64,000 bases of DNA. Origin: Chthonomonadaceae bacterium (GTDB taxonomy: Bacteria > Armatimonadota > Fimbriimonadia > Fimbriimonadales > Fimbriimonadaceae). Position numbers and translations under genes: made by a program. The notes under the pieces were generated by a model. The model made no database searches. It was not told the DNA's origin and was given only the letters and a program-made list of their open reading frames with translations. Location of the stretch: contig CP054189.1 of the NCBI GenBank assembly GCA_015709495.1, positions 2,170,001 to 2,234,000 of the forward strand. The letters are read 5' to 3'. Positions 1-8,300 of the stretch are shown here, in pieces (position 1 is the first letter of the stretch; each line of letters begins with the position of its first letter).

Positions 1-159
1 AGGAGGCTGCTCGACCTTGGCTTCACGGTCGGCGCCCAAGTGGAGGCGGTCCAGCGGAGTCCCCTGGGTGATCCGGTGGCCTATCGAGTTCGGGGTTCGC
101 TTTTGGCGCTCAGAGCCGAACAGGCAAGCGATATCGAGGTGGAGCCATGCGCGGCGTAG
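1..159 (+). CDS. feoA: FeoA-type SH3-like protein, 5' truncated by window edge
   Basis: The reading frame is open from base 1 to a TAG at 157-159 and encodes about 52 residues: RRLLDLGFTVGAQV, then SPLGDPVAYRVRG, then LALRAEQASDIEVE. The pattern 'L-D-L-G-F-x-x-G' followed by 'P-L-G-D-P' and a short beta strand is the core of FeoA, the small cytosolic SH3-like partner of the ferrous iron transporter FeoB. The N-terminus lies outside the window. The last 13 bases overlap the next gene, a FeoB G-domain protein, which supports the call. A second full-length feoA lies at 50217-50471. Confidence 0.85.
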   Translation, partial: RRLLDLGFTVGAQVEAVQRSPLGDPVAYRVRGSLLALRAEQASDIEVEPCAA

Positions 160-992
160 CCGAGGGAAGCGCCAAGGGTTGTGAGGGCTGCGCGAATTGC
201 GGGCCGACTCTAATCACAGCCGGAATGAACCTCTCGGACTGCGACTATGTGGTAGCGCTCGCAGGGAATCCGAACACGGGGAAGAGCACCGTATTCAACG
301 CCCTGACCGGACTTCGGCAGCACGTGGGGAACTGGCCTGGGAAAACCGTCCAGAGAGCGGAAGGCGCGATGGCGGTCGGCAAGGGGGATGCGAGAAAGAA
401 GTACAAGATCGTCGACTTGCCGGGAACGTATTCGTTGCTCTCGCAAAGTACGGACGAAGAGATCGCCCGCGACTTCTTGCTGTTTGGAAGTCCTGACGTA
501 ACGGTGATCGTCGTAGACGCAACCTGTTTGGAACGGAATCTCAACCTGGTGCTGCAGGTGCTGGAGATCACGAGCCGCGCAGTGGTGGCTTTGAACCTAA
601 TGGATGAAGCGGAAAGGAACGGCCTGAAGGTCGATCCCCGGGCGCTGGCACGGGACCTGGGGGTACCCGTGATTCCCATGGCTGCCCGGCGCGGCCGTGG
701 GGTTCGTGAGCTTGTGGCGGCGATCGGGGAGATCGCTGCTAAACCCAACGGCGCGCGGCCAAGGCCCTCGACTCCACTCCCGGCCAAACTGGAGTCGGCA
801 ATTGAAGACCTCAGCCGTCAGATCCTCGAGGCGTACCCGAACCTCCCCAACGCAAGATGGATCGCACTCCGGCTGATCGAAGGCGATCCCAGCGTGACGC
901 GGGAGGTCGAAGCCGGCACCCTCGGGCAGATTGGGCACGACCTGAGCGTGGAATCGACGCGGTCAAAGGCCGGCGTGGAGGCCGCATTGTGA
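147..992 (+). CDS. feoB: FeoB GTPase (G-domain) protein, separate N-terminal half of a split FeoB
   Basis: This 281-residue soluble protein carries the GTPase half of the ferrous iron transporter FeoB. Visible motifs are the P-loop GNPNTGKST (residues 40-48), DLPGTYSL (G3) and NLMD (G4), followed by a helical region resembling the FeoB GDI domain (ALRLIEGDPSV). The first 20 residues hold a cysteine cluster C-x2-C-x2-C (residues 12, 15, 18), which could bind a metal; that is inference. The gene ends with TGA at 990-992 inside a GTGA overlap with the membrane half (start 989). A full-length FeoB is over 600 residues, so this is either a natural split or the result of a frameshift. The start at 147 overlaps feoA; a later ATG at residue 27 is possible. 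Confidence 0.88.
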   Translation: MRGVAEGSAKGCEGCANCGPTLITAGMNLSDCDYVVALAGNPNTGKSTVFNALTGLRQHVGNWPGKTVQRAEGAMAVGKGDARKKYKIVDLPGTYSLLSQSTDEEIARDFLLFGSPDVTVIVVDATCLERNLNLVLQVLEITSRAVVALNLMDEAERNGLKVDPRALARDLGVPVIPMAARRGRGVRELVAAIGEIAAKPNGARPRPSTPLPAKLESAIEDLSRQILEAYPNLPNARWIALRLIEGDPSVTREVEAGTLGQIGHDLSVESTRSKAGVEAAL

Positions 993-2404
993 GCGCGGCC
1001 TCCCCAATTCTTTCGACCTCGCAGCGGTACCGCTCTGAATTCGGCGAAGGGATGCACGACGAGATCGTGGGCGCGCTTTACGAGGAAGCATCGCGCATCG
1101 CCTCGCGGGCCGTCTGGCAAGAGGGCGCGGAGCGCAAGCTGCGATGGGACCAGTGGCTCGATAAGGTCCTGACCAGCCGAATCTGGGGCTTTCCTGCGAT
1201 GGCGCTGCTGTTTGGCGCGGTCTTTTGGGTGACGATCACCGGCGCGAACGTCCCTTCGTCGTTGCTGGGCGACCTCTTGATGGGCACCGTTTACGGTTGG
1301 CTCCACCAGGGAGCGAACGCCCTCCACGCGCCGGAATGGCTGTCCGGATTCCTGATCGACGGCGTGTACCTGGCGATGGCGTGGGTCGTCAGCGTGATGC
1401 TTCCTCCGATGGCGATTTTCTTCCCGGTGTTTACGTTGCTTGAAGACCTTGGATACTTGCCGAGGGTGGCCTTCAATTTGGACCGGGCGTTCAAGGGAGC
1501 GGGCGCGCACGGAAAGCAGGCCCTCAGCATGATGATGGGGTTCGGGTGCAACGCTGCCGGGGTGGTGAGCACTCGAATCATCGACAGCCCGAGGGAGCGC
1601 CTGATTGCCATCCTCACGAACAACTTCTCGATCTGCAACGGCCGTTGGCCGACGCTGATCCTTATGGCCACGATCTTCGTCGCGGCCACCATGCCACCCG
1701 CGTTCGCGAGCGCAGTGGCCGCCGCAACGGTGGTCGGAATCGCCGCCCTGGGGGTGATCTTTACGCTCTTGACCTCGAAACTCCTTAGCAAGACCCTCTT
1801 GAAGGGCGAATCGTCGGTCTTCACCCTCGAACTGCCCCCCTACCGCCCGCCAAGGGTTCTCCAGACGCTCTACACTTCTCTGATCGACCGGACTCTGCTC
1901 GTCCTTTGGCGAGCGGTCGTGATGGCCGCGCCCGCAGGCGCCGTGATCTGGCTGATCTCCAACGTATCGGTCGCCGGAAACTCGATCGCGCACTGGATGG
2001 TTTCGGGGCTCGAACCGCTCGGTGTGTGGGTCGGCCTCAACGGCGTAATTCTCGTCGCCTATATCGTCGCGATTCCCGCCAACGAGATCATCATTCCGAC
2101 GATTCTCATGCTGACGCTTAACCTCGCCAAGTCCTCGCTCGCATCCCAAGGGGTCATGCTCGAACTGGAGGAGTCCGACATCAAGGGCGTGCTGACTGGG
2201 CTGGGAGGATGGACCGCGCTCACGGGGATCAACCTCATGCTTTTCAGTCTTCTACACAACCCCTGCAGCACCACGCTCCTGACGATCTTCAAGGAGACCG
2301 GGAGCAAGAAGTGGACCCTAATTTCGGCTTTGCTGCCGCTCGTGATTGGGTTTGCGGTTTGCTTTCTGACCGCGTCGGTCGCGCGGTTGCTGGGCTGGGC
2401 GTAG
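989..2404 (+). CDS. feoB: FeoB membrane permease protein, separate C-terminal half of a split FeoB
   Basis: The 471-residue polytopic membrane protein corresponds to the channel half of FeoB, which moves Fe(II) across the inner membrane. It begins VSAASPILST, passes through the end of the GDI-like region (WDQWLDKVLTSRIWG) and then shows gate-type segments: LLEDLGYLPRVAF, MMGFGCNAAGV with the conserved cysteine, and ITNNFSICNGRWP-like sequence where many FeoBs have SCGARL. I chose GTG at 989 because it overlaps the TGA of the G-domain gene in a GTGA; the open frame extends further upstream but that part shadows the G-domain gene. It probably works with the product of 147-992. It ends at TAG 2402-2404, shortly before a new promoter. 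Confidence 0.85.
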   Translation: MSAASPILSTSQRYRSEFGEGMHDEIVGALYEEASRIASRAVWQEGAERKLRWDQWLDKVLTSRIWGFPAMALLFGAVFWVTITGANVPSSLLGDLLMGTVYGWLHQGANALHAPEWLSGFLIDGVYLAMAWVVSVMLPPMAIFFPVFTLLEDLGYLPRVAFNLDRAFKGAGAHGKQALSMMMGFGCNAAGVVSTRIIDSPRERLIAILTNNFSICNGRWPTLILMATIFVAATMPPAFASAVAAATVVGIAALGVIFTLLTSKLLSKTLLKGESSVFTLELPPYRPPRVLQTLYTSLIDRTLLVLWRAVVMAAPAGAVIWLISNVSVAGNSIAHWMVSGLEPLGVWVGLNGVILVAYIVAIPANEIIIPTILMLTLNLAKSSLASQGVMLELEESDIKGVLTGLGGWTALTGINLMLFSLLHNPCSTTLLTIFKETGSKKWTLISALLPLVIGFAVCFLTASVARLLGWA

Positions 2405-2454
2405 CTTGCGGCGCCTTTTCGGGACCAACGGCGAACCGCCCAACGATTGCGTCT

Positions 2455-2460
2455 TATAAT
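2455..2460 (+). promoter_or_regulatory. TATAAT -10 box of the 2471-3810-4532 operon
   Basis: Perfect TATAAT, ten bases before the ATG at 2471, with no Shine-Dalgarno between. No good -35 is visible. It would give a near-leaderless transcript. Confidence 0.6.
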
Positions 2461-2470
2461 CAAGCGTTCG

Positions 2471-2959
2471 ATGGACGTTGTTCGTTACAAACCGGGTGAA
2501 GCGATCCGGTGGTTGGAAGTCGGGGCCGAGGACCTCCGGAAATCGGCGCGTTCCCGGAGCCGCCGGGTGGTGGCGTCGGCAGGGCGGCGGGACTTCACCA
2601 CGGACCTGAAGGACGCCGCGGGAGCGTTGTTTGGGTTTGGAAAGAGCGCATGGGCCGATATCCTTCATAAACAGGCCGAGGCCAGCGAGTTCGCCCTTTA
2701 CGACGACAAGTTCGAGGTCATACGCCCCTCGACCAAGCGCACCGTGCGGTACTCCGACGTGGTGGCGATGAAGCTCAAGAGCGAGAAACTCTCGGTGCAA
2801 CTCCGGAGCGGGTCGATTTCCATCCGGCCCCACGCCTACGTCGTCAGCGGCCGGATCAAGGTTCCGATCGGGTGGACGCGCAACGAGATCGAAGTTCCGT
2901 ACGAAACACTATTGAATGAACTCTCCGCGCGATGCGGGGTAAACATAGAAACGCTGTGA
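2471..2959 (+). CDS. Hypothetical protein, mixed alpha/beta, unknown function
   Basis: A 162-residue soluble protein without signal peptide or membrane segment. The N-terminal third is basic and probably helical (LRKSARSRSRRVV). The C-terminal half alternates short strands (FALYDDKFEVI, TVRYSDVVAMKL, LSVQLRSGSISI), a pattern that recalls a PH-like or bacterial PH fold, but no family is recognised with confidence. Start chosen at ATG 2471 (MDVVRYKPGE) because it sits ten bases after a TATAAT box; the frame is open to 2447. Its TGA overlaps the GTG of nadC in a GTGA, so it is the first gene of an operon with nadC and birA. Confidence 0.7.
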   Translation: MDVVRYKPGEAIRWLEVGAEDLRKSARSRSRRVVASAGRRDFTTDLKDAAGALFGFGKSAWADILHKQAEASEFALYDDKFEVIRPSTKRTVRYSDVVAMKLKSEKLSVQLRSGSISIRPHAYVVSGRIKVPIGWTRNEIEVPYETLLNELSARCGVNIETL

Positions 2960-3810
2960 GCTCTTGGCTGCAACCCGAACCCACCAACTGGTGGCACGTC
3001 GTCGACGATGCGATCGAAGAAGATGTGGGTAGCGGAGACCTCACTTCAGGTTGCATCGACCCTGAGCAGACCTCGCGTTTTTACATCGAAGTGCAAGGCG
3101 ACGGGGTGATTTGCGGGCTTGGGATCGCCGAATACCTACTCACGCCCTATCCCAGCGACCCGGACGGTTGTGGGCTTGCAACCCTCAGCACGGATGGCGA
3201 CCTCGTCGAACGCGGGCAGAGGGTTTGTGAGGGCAACCTCCCGACGCGCCGAGTGCTCATGGCGGAGCGAACCCTCCTCAACTTCATGATGCACCTCAGC
3301 GGCGTAGCGACTCTGACCCGTCATTTCGTCGACAAGGTCCAAGGTACGAAGGCCAAAATCACCGACACCCGCAAGACGATTCCCACGCTGCGAAGCCTGC
3401 AGAAGTACGCGGTCAGGTGTGGGGGCGGGCACAACCACCGAATGGGCCTGTTCGATGGGGTTCTCTTGAAGGACAACCACATCGCCGCAACAGGGAGCAT
3501 TCGCTCGACGATCGCACGAGTTCGCGACTACGCGCCCCATCTGGTGAAGATCGAGGTCGAATGCACCTCGATCGAACAGGTCGACGAGGCGGTGGAAGCT
3601 GGCGCGGACGTGATCCTACTCGACAACATGGACCCGTTCATGATGCGGGACGCCGTCAAGAAGTACGAAGGCAGGGTCGTGTTCGAAGCGAGTGGCGGAA
3701 TCTCCCACGATACGGTGCGAGGAGTCGCCCAAACGGGAGTCGATCTGATCTCGCTAGGGATGCTGACTCACTCGGCACCTGCGCTCCCTATGCACCTGGA
3801 GCTTGCGTGA
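2956..3810 (+). CDS. nadC: Nicotinate-nucleotide pyrophosphorylase (quinolinate phosphoribosyltransferase)
   Basis: NadC converts quinolinate and PRPP to nicotinate mononucleotide in de novo NAD synthesis. The 284-residue protein has the family length and motifs: EEDVGSGDLTS near the N-terminus, MAERTLLNFMMHLSG, the PRPP/quinolinate-binding TRKTIPTLR, GGGHNHRMGLFDGVLLKDNH, then EVE, LLDNM and ASGGIS in the barrel. Start chosen at GTG 2956, which overlaps the preceding stop as GTGA; the frame continues upstream to 2932. The stop overlaps the GTG of birA in another GTGA. No nadA or nadB lies in the window. Confidence 0.95.
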   Translation: MSSWLQPEPTNWWHVVDDAIEEDVGSGDLTSGCIDPEQTSRFYIEVQGDGVICGLGIAEYLLTPYPSDPDGCGLATLSTDGDLVERGQRVCEGNLPTRRVLMAERTLLNFMMHLSGVATLTRHFVDKVQGTKAKITDTRKTIPTLRSLQKYAVRCGGGHNHRMGLFDGVLLKDNHIAATGSIRSTIARVRDYAPHLVKIEVECTSIEQVDEAVEAGADVILLDNMDPFMMRDAVKKYEGRVVFEASGGISHDTVRGVAQTGVDLISLGMLTHSAPALPMHLELA

Positions 3811-4532
3811 AATCCCCGCTTCTTGAGGGTCCTTGGGTCGAACTCGAAAGCGTCGATTCGACCCAGAGCTACGTCGCCCGGTGCCTTCGCGGGGAGTCGG
3901 GCCTGCCAGTACCTGGGATGGTGCTGGCGAGGGAACAGACCGCCGGACGCGGGAGGTTCGACAGGGCGTGGTGGAGCCCACCTGGAAGCTCGCTTTCGAT
4001 GAGCCTGGTGTTCGGCGGGTACCCGGACGCCCCTCGGCCTTGGCTCTTGGGGATGGCCGTAGCGGTTGCCGCCGCGAGGGTGGTTCATTGCCGCCTGAAA
4101 TGGCCCAACGACCTGATCGTCAACGGCAGGAAGATCGGCGGAATCCTGACCGAGATGATGCGCGACGCTCAGGGGAGGGCCATTCCGGTCGTAGGAGTGG
4201 GGATCAACCTCACGCAAACGGAGTTTCCCCCCGATCTTGCATCGACCGCCACGAGCTTGCTCATGGAGTACGGCGTCGCTCAGAGGGCCGGTGATCTCGC
4301 CCGGCGCATCGTTGACGCGCTTTCTGACCTTCCGGAACCTGACGACTGGCCCTCGCTCGCCCCGGTTTGGAATCAGTTCGATGAAACGAAAGGTCGTCGG
4401 TATCGGCTGAGTTCGGGGGAGTCGGGGATCGCCATCGGAATCGGCCCGCAGGGCGAACTGCTTTGCGAGGTGGAGGGCGTACCGCGAATCGTCTACGCCG
4501 CGGACGACGCGACGACGAACGTGGCCGTCTAA
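3807..4532 (+). CDS. birA: Biotin--[acetyl-CoA-carboxylase] ligase, HTH-less (group I) BirA
   Basis: The enzyme activates biotin with ATP and attaches it to a lysine on carboxyl carrier proteins. The 241-residue protein contains ESVDSTQSYV, the biotinoyl-AMP loop GRGRFDRAWWSPPGSSL and KWPNDLIVNGRKIGGILTE, then a C-terminal SH3-like domain ending in EGVPRIVYAADD. There is no N-terminal helix-turn-helix, so it should be a plain ligase and not a biotin repressor. GTG at 3807 overlaps the nadC stop (GTGA). Its 3' end is five bases from the convergent membrane protein gene. Confidence 0.93.
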   Translation: MKSPLLEGPWVELESVDSTQSYVARCLRGESGLPVPGMVLAREQTAGRGRFDRAWWSPPGSSLSMSLVFGGYPDAPRPWLLGMAVAVAAARVVHCRLKWPNDLIVNGRKIGGILTEMMRDAQGRAIPVVGVGINLTQTEFPPDLASTATSLLMEYGVAQRAGDLARRIVDALSDLPEPDDWPSLAPVWNQFDETKGRRYRLSSGESGIAIGIGPQGELLCEVEGVPRIVYAADDATTNVAV

Positions 4533-4536
4533 GTGT

Positions 4537-5013
4537 TCAACCGTCGCTGGCCTTGAGCGACCAGGCAAGAGGCAGCACCCCGAGCGTGATCGAGAGAACG
4601 TAGGCGCCGACGGCGATCCAGTGGAGGTGGGATTTCGTTCCGAAGCCCGCGACGATCGCAAGGATGACTCCGAACTCACCGACTGCGAGGCTCAGGACCA
4701 TCGCGGAGTTGAATCTTCGGCTGACCTTCCCCTTGGAGGCCAAATACTCCTTCGCGACCCAAGTGCGCGCGAGCACCAGTCCCACGAGCGAGCTTACCAC
4801 CCCCAAAATCACGAAGGAAACAACCCCCAAGTTGGCGCTCCGGGCACGATTCGCTTCGGGTTGAGATGTCGAACTCGGTACGGACTGGGGCCGCCCGTCC
4901 ATCGTTGGGTTCGGCGTCAGGGTCGCGAAACTTGCGAGGGACCCCAGGAGCACCACAAAGAAGATGAACGTGATCGGGATGATCTTGATGGGCAACGCAG
5001 AGCCTGGAGGCAT
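4537..5013 (-). CDS. Small four-helix membrane protein, unknown function
   Basis: A 158-residue integral membrane protein with about four hydrophobic segments: ITFIFFVVLLGSLASFATL near the N-terminus, VVSFVILGVVSSLVGLVLA, VLSLAVGEFGVILAIVAGF and IAVGAYVLSITLGVLPLAW. A polar loop (residues about 35-60) separates segments one and two. No family is recognised. The start is taken as ATG at 5013 (MPPGSALPIK) because a TACAAT box lies nine bases upstream; a GTG at 5031 overlaps that box and is less likely. Convergent with birA. Confidence 0.7.
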   Translation of the reverse strand: MPPGSALPIKIIPITFIFFVVLLGSLASFATLTPNPTMDGRPQSVPSSTSQPEANRARSANLGVVSFVILGVVSSLVGLVLARTWVAKEYLASKGKVSRRFNSAMVLSLAVGEFGVILAIVAGFGTKSHLHWIAVGAYVLSITLGVLPLAWSLKASDG

Positions 5014-5022
5014 GTCGTCGCG

Positions 5023-5028
5023 ATTGTA
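5023..5028 (-). promoter_or_regulatory. TACAAT -10 box for the membrane protein at 5013
   Basis: TACAAT on the minus strand, nine bases upstream of the ATG at 5013 and without an intervening ribosome binding site. It decides the start codon. Confidence 0.5.
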
Positions 5029-5031
5029 CAC

Positions 5032-5330
5032 GGCGGCCAGTCACAGGACGATTTCCGCGTGAGAGAAGTGAGGGCTGAACCGTTCCCCGCGCGAGACCCG
5101 TCTGATTACCTGAGTGCGCCCGAGGTGTGCCTGAAGTTATCTGACGCCAAAAGTGGCCGAAAGGTGTTTTTGAGGCGATTGCTTCGGTTAAGATAGTCGT
5201 ATTACCGCAACGTCGGTTACAATTGGCTTGACTACCTCGCACTTGGGGTAAGGGCTGATCTGGACCTGACGCCGACCGAGGAAGCTCGGATGGCGAAGGG
5301 GAAAGTCAAAGCATTGAGGTGTAGGAACCT
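5032..5330 (+). promoter_or_regulatory. Intergenic leader region of the SBBP giant gene
   Basis: About 300 bases between divergent genes. A TACAAT hexamer lies at 5218-5223 on the plus strand and could be the -10 of the giant gene, which would give a leader of roughly 100 bases. A purine-rich stretch with GTAGGAA stands a few bases before the GTG at 5331. No gene or clear terminator was seen here. Confidence 0.4.
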
Positions 5331-8300
5331 GTGATCGCTAGCAATAATAAGCGCTTTCGTCGTAGACTGGGGCTCGCCGCCGTATTCATCGGCTCGTGTG
5401 CCGTAGTCGCAACCGCTGCGTTGGGCCTCTCGCAAGGCAACCAGCAAGGCGGGGTGAGCTTGGGTCGGCCCGATCAAGGCGGATCGGGAATCCCCGGCGT
5501 GAACACGTCGTACACGTACCAGCGACGCTTCATCGAGAACAAGGGCCAGTGGGACGGGCGCGCCCAGATGATGGCTCGCGCTCGAGGGATGAACCTCTGG
5601 GTTACCGAAACCGGCGTGTATTACGACCTCATGCGCAAGCGCGCAGAGTTCCCAGCCGGGATGCAGCCCGCTTATCGCAAGCGAGCTTTGCCGAAGATTT
5701 ACCGGCACGGCCACATCCTGAAGCTTGAGTTCGTCGGGGGAACCCCCGCGATGGTGCAAGGCTGGGGCGAGGAGTTGGGCCAGCTTAACTGGCTTACCGG
5801 CGGCCGCACCGAAGCCCTCGTAGCCAAGGTCTTTACCGAATCGAGGCTCCGCGGCGTTTTCCCAGGCGTCGATATGCGTCTCTATTGGGACAATCTCGAC
5901 CCCCGATACGATTTTCAGGTCCTTCCGGGCGCGGACCCGAACGCGATTTCGCTTCGACTCGCCGGGGCTGACATGATTCGGCTGAAATCGCCGACCAACC
6001 TGAGCGTCGGCACGTCGGTCGGAGATTTGGACTTCGACGGGCTCTATGCCTATCAAGAGATCAACGGCAATCAGGTGCCCGTGAGCGTTTCGTATGAGAT
6101 TCGCGGCGGGAACACCTTCGGCTTCCGCGTGGGCAACTACGACCGAACGAAGCCCCTCATCATCGACCCGGTCGTCTACAGCACGCTCCTCGGCGGAACG
6201 GGCTCGTCGGACTTCGCGACCGGAGTCAAGGTGGACAGGTTCAACTCTGCGTACGTTTGTGGCTACGCGACAGCCGACACCTTCCCGACGACGATCGGCG
6301 CGTATGACGAAGAGATGATCGGCATCGACGGGTTCGTGTCGAAGGTTCTTCCGGACGGCAGCGACCTCGAATACAGCACCTACATCGGCGGCGACGGCAC
6401 CGACGCATGCTTTGCGATCGACCTCGACTTCAACTTGAACGCCTACATCACGGGTCAGACCGACTCGGACAATATGGGGATCGGACCGACGGCAGCCCAG
6501 CCTGCGCGAACTCCGGCGGACGAGTTGGCCGGCTTTACGGCTGATGACCACACTGACGCGTTCGTCCTGAAGGTTCTTCCGGACGGCACTGGCATCGACT
6601 GGGGCACCTATATCGGTGGCGAGCGATTCGACGTCGGTTTCGCGATTGCGGTGGGACCCGCCAACAACGTCCATGTTGTAGGCAACGCGCAATCTGAAAG
6701 CTTGTTCCCGCTCGTGAACGCCGTTCAAGGGGCGATCATGGGCGATGGCGATGCGTTCATTACCAAGATTTCGCCAGACGGCACGACTTTCGTTTACAGC
6801 ACGTACATGGGCGGGACCGACGCGATCATTCCCGATGATCCGAACGTCGGAAATCCGCCTGACGACCCAATGAATCCGTATGACAACACCAATACGCATC
6901 TCGACGATGATCAAGGGATCGGAGTCGCCGTAGATGGCGACGGCTCTGCCTACATCCTCGGCCAGACTGCGTACAACGACATCATCAAGGTACCGGGCTC
7001 GTTCGACACCGTCGTCAACGGCTGGGATGCCTTCGTCTATAAGTTCACGCCCGACGGTACGGGCTTCGTCTACGGCACCATGATCGGTGGCAACAACACC
7101 GAGCAACCGACCGGTATCGCTGTCGATAGCACCAACAACGCCTACGTGACGGGGGGGACAACGTCGTTCAACTTCCCACGTACGACGGGTGTTTTCGACA
7201 GCACCTACAACCTCGGCACCGACTGCTTCATCACCAAGATCAACCGGCCGGGAACAGGTCTGAGCTACAGCACGTTCCTTGGCACCCTGGGGGGCACGCT
7301 TCCCCAAGCGATCGCCGTCGACGACCTTGGGTTCGCTCATGTGACGGGACAGGTCGCGCAGAACACGACCAGTAACCAGTGGCTGCCCGTGACGGCAAAC
7401 GCCGACGACGGTACGTACAACGGCCCGACGCAAAACGGCGGCGACGCCTTCTTGCTCGTCATGAACCCAACGGGGACAGGACTCCTGTATTGCGGCTATT
7501 GGGGCGGGTCGATCAACGATAGCGGTACCGCTATCGCGGTGGACAGCGCCCGCAACTCCTACATCGTAGGTTTCACGCAGTCGACGATCGACCAGAACAT
7601 TCCGTTCCCGACCACCCCTGGGGCGTTCAAAGAAGCGTTCCCCTTCGACTGCTTGCCGTCGCCTTGTCCCGACGCCTTCGTTTCGAAGATCAAGACTCGG
7701 ATTCCCTATGCGATTCAGAGCATCGTGATCGATCCGAACTCGGTGATCGGAGGCGAAAGCACCACGGCGACCGTGATGATCTCCGGGCCGGCGTCGACAT
7801 CGGACGTTCTTGTTTCGATCTCGAACGACAACGCCTCGGTGGTTTCGCACCCGTCAACCATCGTGATTACGCCGGGAACAAACTCGGCGACGTTCACGAT
7901 CAATACCGATTCGCAAGTTCAGGCAACGCACGTCGTGAAGATCACCGCAACTGTCGAAGGCGACTCCAAGTTCGCCACGCTGACGGTCGCCCCGTGGCTT
8001 CAGTCGCTCACGCTCTCGAACGCGACGGTTGTGGGTGGAAACCCCGTGGGCGCCCGCGTTAACTTGAACAAGGCGGCTCCTGCGGGAGGCATCACGGTAA
8101 ACCTTAACTCCACGATTCCTGCGGTCGCGCAGGTTCCGGCAACCCTCGTCGTGCCGGAAGGTGATGTTACGGCTGTGTTCGACGTGCTCACCAGCGGCGT
8201 GTCGGTGGACGTCAACGTGGACATCAGCGCCTCGTACAACGGTCTGACCAACACGAAGACGCTCAAGGTGATTCCGGCCAAGCTCATTGCGTTGAGCTTC

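Noticed and set aside
818-2149. 443-residue minus-strand open frame over the FeoB membrane gene
   Set aside because: His/Arg-rich shadow composition, no motif; the FeoB channel is unmistakable on the plus strand.
5232-7850. An 872-residue open frame antisense to the giant SBBP gene
   Set aside because: Its protein is Arg/Asp/Val-rich low-complexity typical of a GC-rich antisense frame, with no domain; the plus-strand gene has clear repeats.
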